Assembly (NCBI RefSeq): GCF_009662475.1
Contig: NZ_CP045571.1
Location: 1,734,501 to 1,798,500, forward strand
Direction of reading: 5' to 3'
DNA from: Acidithiobacillus thiooxidans ATCC 19377
Lineage (GTDB): Bacteria; Pseudomonadota; Gammaproteobacteria; Acidithiobacillales; Acidithiobacillaceae
Length of the DNA stretch: 64,000 bases
This document shows, piece after piece, positions 58,917 through 64,000 of this stretch (its first letter is position 1; every line of letters begins with the position of its first letter). The position numbers were made by a program, and so were the translations under genes. The notes below the pieces were generated by a model, which was given only the letters and a program-made list of their open reading frames with translations, was not told where the DNA came from and did not search any database.

Positions 58917-59684
58917 ATGATTATCAGTTTTGTGCAAAGCGAGGTGGGGCGCTCTATCCTTCTCTTTTTTGCCGGCCTGATTGCAGGATTTATCAATGTG
59001 CTGGCGGGTGGAGGTTCACTGCTCACTCTGCCGGTCCTCATTCTTGCCGGCTTAAATCCTATTGTAGCCAATGGGACTAACCGAATAGGTATTTTGTTAG
59101 AGAACCTGACTGCAACGCGGCATTTTCAGCAACGGCAACCCATTAACCTTCAGCAAGGTGGAATGCTGGCCCTTTGGACGATACCCGGTGCGGTGACGGG
59201 AGCCATACTGAGTATCAACATCAGCAATCTATGGTTTCAGCGACTGTTAGTCATTGTCCTTCTCATCGGTGCCGCCACACTGCTATTTCCCAAAAGAACC
59301 CATTTTTTGTCAGGCAAGCGGAGGGATGGTCAAGCCTCACCATGGCTCTATCCAGCCTTGCTTGGGTTGGGGTTTTATGGAGGATTTATTCAAGCGGGGA
59401 TCGGTTTCCTTTTTATCTTGGTTCTGAGCAATCTTTTGGTCCAAAATCTCTCCACAGTAACAGCCTACAAAACCTTAATTATTGGCATTTATACCCTTCC
59501 GACCCTCTTTATTTTTGCCTGGACAGGGGCGGTGCGTTGGGAACCGGGCATGATCATCGCTGTCGGCGGTATTCTGGGGGCACGATTTGCTGCCAGAATC
59601 ACCTTGGGGCGGCGTGGCGAAATATGGATCAAGGTTGCAGTGGTGATCATGGTAGTCGTTTTGGCTACCAAATTGTGGGCCTAG
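58917..59684 (+). CDS. TauE/SafE (TSUP) family membrane permease
   Basis: A 255-residue protein with about eight hydrophobic spans. The N-terminal AGLIAGFINVLAGGGSLLTLPVLILAGLNPIVANGTNR and the second-half LGLGFYGGFIQAGIGFLFIL are the two family repeats. Members export sulfite, sulfoacetate or related organosulfur anions, or import others; the substrate is not shown by the sequence. In a sulfur-oxidising host a sulfur anion is plausible. It is divergent from ppsA. Confidence 0.88.
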   Translation: MIISFVQSEVGRSILLFFAGLIAGFINVLAGGGSLLTLPVLILAGLNPIVANGTNRIGILLENLTATRHFQQRQPINLQQGGMLALWTIPGAVTGAILSINISNLWFQRLLVIVLLIGAATLLFPKRTHFLSGKRRDGQASPWLYPALLGLGFYGGFIQAGIGFLFILVLSNLLVQNLSTVTAYKTLIIGIYTLPTLFIFAWTGAVRWEPGMIIAVGGILGARFAARITLGRRGEIWIKVAVVIMVVVLATKLWA

Positions 59685-59953
59685 CAGTCGGTCGAATTTA
59701 GCCTCGGGTAGCCGCTCGTCAGCAGGTGGGTAATGAGATGGTGCTCAACACCCATGGACAACCCTCCCCTCCGGCTTCGCCAATGTCGATCTCAAGGCCT
59801 TTACAGATGAATTCTATCACCGGCTGACGGATGGCCCACCCCACCCGATGCCGGGAACTCCTGAGTATATCGTTCGAGATGCCGCATCTTGCAAGCGGCA
59901 GGGATAACGTGGCGATTTTAGGATCCGGAAACGCAGAACTATGCAGCCAAGCC
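59685..59953. other. Gene-free spacer between two genes
   Basis: No start codon or ribosome site supports a gene. A short + strand frame reads FTDEFYHRLTDGPPHPMPGTPEYIV, which looks coding but is unassigned, so this may be gene debris. Confidence 0.4.
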
Positions 59954-60394
59954 TTACATTTTGACTTCGGCCCAACCTTCATTATGACGTTTCATCAGCT
60001 CTGCCATGCCTCCAGCCACTACACTCACTCCGGGAGCCAACTGACGCGCCGTAATATGCAGTCGACGCATGGATGTTTGGCAGGCTACGAAGCGGACTCC
60101 ACGCATCTGTAAAATGGTAATTTCCATGGCATCTGGAGCATTCTTCAAGAGCATTTGCAGGCCAGGCCCCCAGGCCAACACTTCCAACCGGGCAGGTGGA
60201 ATGCCGACCTTGTGGACGATGTGAGCGACTGCACCAAGAGTCATCGACCATGCCGATGGTTTTGCTGAGTCGACTTCAAAGAGCATTCGGTAAGGTCCAT
60301 GGCCCCAAGCAGGCGCATCGGCAGCTTGCGCTACTTCAAAACTCATTGAAAGTGAATAACAAAGCAGAATAGTTATAAGCCATTTCATAATCAT
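59954..60394 (-). CDS. Exported DsrE/DsrF-like protein
   Basis: A 146-residue protein with a signal peptide (MKWLITILLCYSLSMSFEVAQA, cleavage near residue 24). The rest follows the DsrE-like fold, with KVGIPPARLEVLAWGPGLQMLLKNAPDAMEI and VRFVACQTSMRRLHI, where the cysteine is the conserved one. Family members act in sulfur relay or sulfur-related electron transfer; this one would be periplasmic. Confidence 0.75.
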   Translation of the reverse strand: MIMKWLITILLCYSLSMSFEVAQAADAPAWGHGPYRMLFEVDSAKPSAWSMTLGAVAHIVHKVGIPPARLEVLAWGPGLQMLLKNAPDAMEITILQMRGVRFVACQTSMRRLHITARQLAPGVSVVAGGMAELMKRHNEGWAEVKM

Positions 60395-60472
60395 ATTAAA
60401 GCTCCATTGTTAATGCGCACCTTCGGCAGAAGTATGTTCAAACAAATCTATGCTATGTTTGGCAATAAGACC

Positions 60473-62536
60473 CTATCCACATGAGTTTTCTATTTTCCGG
60501 TTCCAATAAGCAGATACGATGGCGTGCTCGAAAGCCGCAGCTGCTTGATCCACATCGGTCCAGTCATCGTGAAAGGAAGACGCGATCAACTGTTCTCGCA
60601 GTGCTGCCATGGTTCGGTGGTAATCCTGATGGAGCCGTTCCAGACCCTTGTCGTCATCCAGCCCTAAGCTGCGGATATAGTGATGGCCGGGACAGGCGGT
60701 AGCGTCCGCCAATGTTTCATAATCGGTTAAATGCGGAGCCTGGCGAATCGTTTTTTTCAGGGCATTATGGGCGGCGATTTGTTTGGCATAGAATCCGAGC
60801 AGACTGCTAGGATGCGGACGATCATAGCCGGGTGCGCGTTGGAGAAATACCTGTAGTTCTGATATGGGCATGGGCCTGGCGATGGCGTAGCCCTGAAGGA
60901 ATTGTGCGCCCGTGACCATAATCGCATCCAGAATGTCCTCTGTTTCCACGCCCTCCACGACTAGATCCACGCCCATGCCAGCAGCGAGGTCCTGAATGGC
61001 CCCCACAAAATGCAGGTCTTGAGGTCGCTGTTCCAGGGAGCGAATAAAGCCCTGGTCAAGCTTGATCTCATCAATAGGCAGATCCTTGAGTCGCAGCAGA
61101 GAATTATAGGCACTTCCCACATCGTCCAGAGCCAGCCGGACGCCCAGTGCTTTTATTTCCAGGAGATGATCCAGTGCCTTCTGCTGTTCCAGGAAATCAT
61201 TTCCCTCCAAAATCTCCAGAGTAATACGAGAGGGGTCCGTCGCGCTTTGCGCGATCACTTTCTGCAGACCGGTGATGCAGTCTTTCGCGACGGAGCGCGG
61301 ATCCAGATTCACAGAGACCCACAAGGACCATTCTGGCGAATCCAGAAGAGACAGATCGGTCAAGGACTGCGCCAAGACTTTTTGAGTCAGATCAGAAAGA
61401 TTGGCAACCTGCAATTGCGGCAGAAACTTTGCTGGTGGCCACAGGGCACCATCCGTATCCCGCAGTCGTGCTAAAGCTTCCAGACCGACCACCCTGCGTG
61501 TCCGACCATCCAGGATGGGTTGATACCAGACTTCCAGAGCCCCGGCATCCAGCAGTTTTTGTGCAGGAGTAGGTTTTGTCTGCGGATTTTCACCAAAGAG
61601 CACCCAGAAGCGATCCCGGTAGGCCATGTTTTTCTTGCTCTCGTAGAGGGCCTGATCGGCCAGACGCAAGAGTTTGTCTCCCGTGTCTGTATCTTGAGAG
61701 GGGTAAAGGACGACTCCCATACTCGCTCCGATCTGAACACTTGCACCATGGCTCAACGAAATAGGGGCGGTGATAAGGTCCTCGATTTTTTTCAGGATGC
61801 CGGCAAGATCATCCAGATTCTGAAGATCTTCAAGCAGCAGAACGAATTCATCTCCGCCCAGGCGGGCGACGAAGTCAGATTTGCGCAAGGCTTCGGGTAA
61901 GCGTTTTCCGAGGGTGATCAGCACTTCGTCACCGGCCTCATGGCCATAGGTATCGTTCACGGGTTTGAAGCCGTCCAGATCCAGCATGCAGACCGCCAAA
62001 AACCGGAGGTGGCGGGTGGCGCGGACCATGGCCTGTTCCATCTGGATTTCCAGAAAGCGTCGGTTGGGAAGATCGGTCAGATCGTCGTGAAACGCCATTT
62101 GTTTAATGCGCTCCTCGGCTTCCTTTTGTGCAGTGATGTCACGACCGATAATCATGATACCAGCGCGTTCACCATTCACTTTGAACAAAGGTAGCTTTCG
62201 TGTTTCATAGGTCGACTGCTGGCCATCTTCACGAAGCATTTTTTCTTCAACAATGACCAGTTGTTTGGCTTGCCAGGCCTTTTCATCATCCGCGATGCAG
62301 GCTACGTGAATATCCCGAAAATCCGGATGCAATTCCGCCAGTTCCATATCGGTTTTGCCCTCCCATGGAATTCCTTCCAGATGAAAGAGGCGTTTAGCAG
62401 ATTCATTGACAATCTGCCAGCGACCTGCACCATCCTTGAAAAAGAACGCATCCGGGAGGGCTTCGAGTAGCGCAAACAAACGCTCGCTAAGAGGAGAGGG
62501 CTCTTGCGTATGGTAAGGGAGAAAGTGTTCCTTCAT
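60473..62536 (-). CDS. PAS-GGDEF-EAL protein with a C-terminal zinc-binding-like domain
   Basis: A 687-residue cyclic-di-GMP protein. A PAS domain (about 20-135) contains LPDAFFFKDGAGRWQIVN. The cyclase domain (about 150-315) has an intact RLGGDEF. The phosphodiesterase-type domain (about 340-575) has GLEALARL, LEILEGNDFLE and the IDEIKLDQGF and VVEGVETEDI boxes, so both catalytic motifs look near-intact. The last 100 residues (AHNALKKTIRQ, DATACPGHHYIRSLG) resemble a CZB zinc-sensing domain. No membrane span is seen, so it is cytoplasmic. It may link metal or redox state to biofilm behaviour. Confidence 0.88.
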   Translation of the reverse strand: MKEHFLPYHTQEPSPLSERLFALLEALPDAFFFKDGAGRWQIVNESAKRLFHLEGIPWEGKTDMELAELHPDFRDIHVACIADDEKAWQAKQLVIVEEKMLREDGQQSTYETRKLPLFKVNGERAGIMIIGRDITAQKEAEERIKQMAFHDDLTDLPNRRFLEIQMEQAMVRATRHLRFLAVCMLDLDGFKPVNDTYGHEAGDEVLITLGKRLPEALRKSDFVARLGGDEFVLLLEDLQNLDDLAGILKKIEDLITAPISLSHGASVQIGASMGVVLYPSQDTDTGDKLLRLADQALYESKKNMAYRDRFWVLFGENPQTKPTPAQKLLDAGALEVWYQPILDGRTRRVVGLEALARLRDTDGALWPPAKFLPQLQVANLSDLTQKVLAQSLTDLSLLDSPEWSLWVSVNLDPRSVAKDCITGLQKVIAQSATDPSRITLEILEGNDFLEQQKALDHLLEIKALGVRLALDDVGSAYNSLLRLKDLPIDEIKLDQGFIRSLEQRPQDLHFVGAIQDLAAGMGVDLVVEGVETEDILDAIMVTGAQFLQGYAIARPMPISELQVFLQRAPGYDRPHPSSLLGFYAKQIAAHNALKKTIRQAPHLTDYETLADATACPGHHYIRSLGLDDDKGLERLHQDYHRTMAALREQLIASSFHDDWTDVDQAAAAFEHAIVSAYWNRKIENSCG

Positions 62537-62753
62537 GTTTTTATGTTCTCGGAGGTTCCATTAATCCGCTTGAATGAGAATATGATGCTTGAAACCCTGG
62601 CAACAGGAAAGAGGATCCTTTCGGATGGTTTTGCTGCAATGTCTAACCACCGGAATACTGTGCCATGCTGTTGCGACATCCTTATGCCAGAGGCGACGGT
62701 CTTAAGTGCTTAGTATATTCTGAGCATCGTCCCTGACCGGAGTCCAGACAAAC

Positions 62754-63550
62754 TTATTTATTGTAGAACAATGCATTGCTGAGGCTTGCCAGCATTCCCG
62801 CCAAAGGTCGGGTATCGGTATCGGCCGGAAGTACCAGCATCAGAAGCGTATCCGCCCCTGCTGCTGCAAAAAAGGCAGCATGGCGATGACAGCGAATGGT
62901 GATTTCCTGCATATTGCATTCAGCAAGACCCGCGCTGATGTGCTCAGCCAGACGCATGACCGCTGCACCGGCAACCCCAATAATGGTTTCGTCGGCAACG
63001 GTCTCGCCCGTCTGAAAAAGCACCGTGCCTTCATTGGCAATCAGCGCTACGCCCTGTATGTCCGGGGTAAGGGTATGGGTCCAAAGTCTGCTACCTGAAA
63101 ATTGCCCACAGAATGCATGTAATGCGCCGGGATGATAAAAAGATCCTGCCCCGCCAGATTCACTTCCATACCTTGCGGCGGGATGCCTATCACCCTTCCC
63201 GCCGTCATCCCTTTGGAGCAGAAGTGCGGCAGAAAACGGGTCCACTCGTTGGCAATGAGAATCTTCGCGTCGGTAATCAGCAGCCATCCATTTGCAGAAG
63301 CAACGATATCCGGGTCCTCATGAGAGGCAAACACATAATCCAGATGCGCTGGCAGGAAATAGCTGGCCATCTCTGCCAGCAGATTCTTGTAGGTGAGGTT
63401 ACCACCGGGGTCCAGAAGCATACCTTCGCCGTTATGGACGATGAGAAACTGATTGGCTTGAATGCCTTCACCCTCTACCAGATCGGTGAAGACAATACAT
63501 TTATGGATGCCATTATATTAAAGTACCGTACTCAATGCCTGATTCCTCAT
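62754..63550 (-). pseudogene. Broken metallo-beta-lactamase-fold protein joined to a roadblock-like fragment
   Basis: The right part encodes an ODP-type metallo-beta-lactamase fold: KCIVFTDLVEGEGIQANQFLIV, LLDPGG, and the metal motif FASHEDPD. It has no upstream start, only a TAA before the readable part. It ends at about 63080 in HSVGNFQ. In another frame the left part (to 62754) reads GVALIANEGTVLFQTGETVADETIIGVAGAAVMRLAEH, a small roadblock/LC7-like domain. A deletion probably fused two neighbouring genes out of frame. Confidence 0.6.
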
Positions 63551-63841
63551 TAAAGTGAGCCCAAGACCCAAACAGTATTTTTCAATAACTAATATACCTA
63601 ATAATCATCCGTGATAATACGAATGATTCCATAAAATACTTTTGGGGGCCTGCGCCGCGCCCATCAAAAAAGAAACATTCTGGTAATAATAAGTTTTGAT
63701 TAGGAAAATTATCCTTGCACGGGCCTTGGTTCTGCCCCGAATTGGCAATTTCTGGTTTACCAGGATAGACTCACTTACGACGTTTTCCGGAAATCGAGTA
63801 TTTTCTTTTACAACTTCTAGTGCGGAACCTGCGCCGCTATA

Positions 63842-64000
63842 ATGCTGATGAACCAAGCAAAGTCGGAAAGCCGTTACTCCAACGAAACGGGGAGCCCACA
63901 TCTTCTTGCCATTACCATCGCCGTAATGGCTTGCATTATCATGAATGTCCTGGACATCACGATTGTCAATGTGGCATTGCCGCATATGGAGGGATCGCTT
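63842..64000 (+). CDS. DHA2-type MFS efflux transporter, 5' end only
   Basis: The frame from 63842 (or the ATG at 63848) reaches the window edge. It encodes a polar N-terminus, then LLAITIAVMACIIMNVLDITIVNVALPHM, the first membrane segment and motif of 14-span DHA2/EmrB-type drug exporters. The rest lies outside the window. The 63551-63841 gap holds no gene. Confidence 0.75.
   Translation, partial: MLMNQAKSESRYSNETGSPHLLAITIAVMACIIMNVLDITIVNVALPHMEGSL

Noticed and set aside
63605-63985. A minus-strand gene at the right edge
   Set aside because: It overlaps the clear N-terminus of a DHA2 transporter and has no ribosome site inside the window.

Overview
The window looks like chromosome of an acidophilic, chemolithoautotrophic proteobacterium, most likely Acidithiobacillus. 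This is an inference from the gene set: a dabB-dabA inorganic-carbon pump with a LysR regulator, a mer operon, a DsrE-like protein, a TauE/SafE transporter and many insertion sequences. No ribosomal RNA or other marker settles the species. Two very different parts meet near a tRNA-Lys(CUU) gene at 38039-38114.

Part 1 (1 to about 37.8 kb) is an accessory element of plasmid or integrated-element type. Its left end is outside the window. Nearly every gene is on the + strand, with strong GGAG-type ribosome sites, many 4-16 base overlaps, and many very small membrane proteins, several under 60 residues. Recognisable functions are those of DNA replication and maintenance: class I ribonucleotide reductase (nrdB at 5.8 kb, nrdA at 23.2-28.2 kb with two inteins), a ParB protein and the PRTRC cassette (9.1-14.3 kb: ParB, E, ubiquitin-like C, F, E2-like B, E1-like ThiF), a DNA methyltransferase-like protein, an SNF2-type helicase, a second ParB-like protein and a zinc-finger/TOPRIM primase. 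No capsid, tail or conjugation gene is visible, and most other genes are unrecognised. Long structured leaders and dispersed repeats sit between genes: a 22-base repeat in three exact copies, a duplicated divergent leader, and recurring hairpins. Three tandem 16-17 base repeats lie just downstream of parB. One IS30-type element is inserted at 3.4-4.5 kb.

Part 2 (38 to 64 kb) is chromosome-like and scarred. Beside tRNA-Lys are a truncated integrase and gene remnants from a second, decayed element. Then come the LysR-dabB-dabA carbon-uptake locus, a zinc-ribbon protein, an IS5-type remnant, and a mer operon (merT-merP-merA-small ORF-merR) with a recognisable MerR-type promoter. From 50.7 kb on, many genes are broken. 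One intact IS lies between 8-base target duplications. An IS1595 relic follows. An NRAMP transporter and an M48 peptidase are fused tail to tail, an L,D-transpeptidase is probably frameshifted, and ppsA is split by an IS256-family element with a 9-base duplication. Intact genes follow: a TauE/SafE permease, a DsrE-like protein and a PAS-GGDEF-EAL protein. The window ends with a broken metallo-beta-lactamase-fold/roadblock-like pair and the start of a DHA2-type efflux pump.

The most interesting system is the PRTRC cassette. It joins a ParB homologue to a ubiquitin-like protein, an E2-like protein and an E1/ThiF-like protein, next to iteron-like repeats, on an element that carries its own ribonucleotide reductase. 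Family names rest on motif recognition only; no database search was run.
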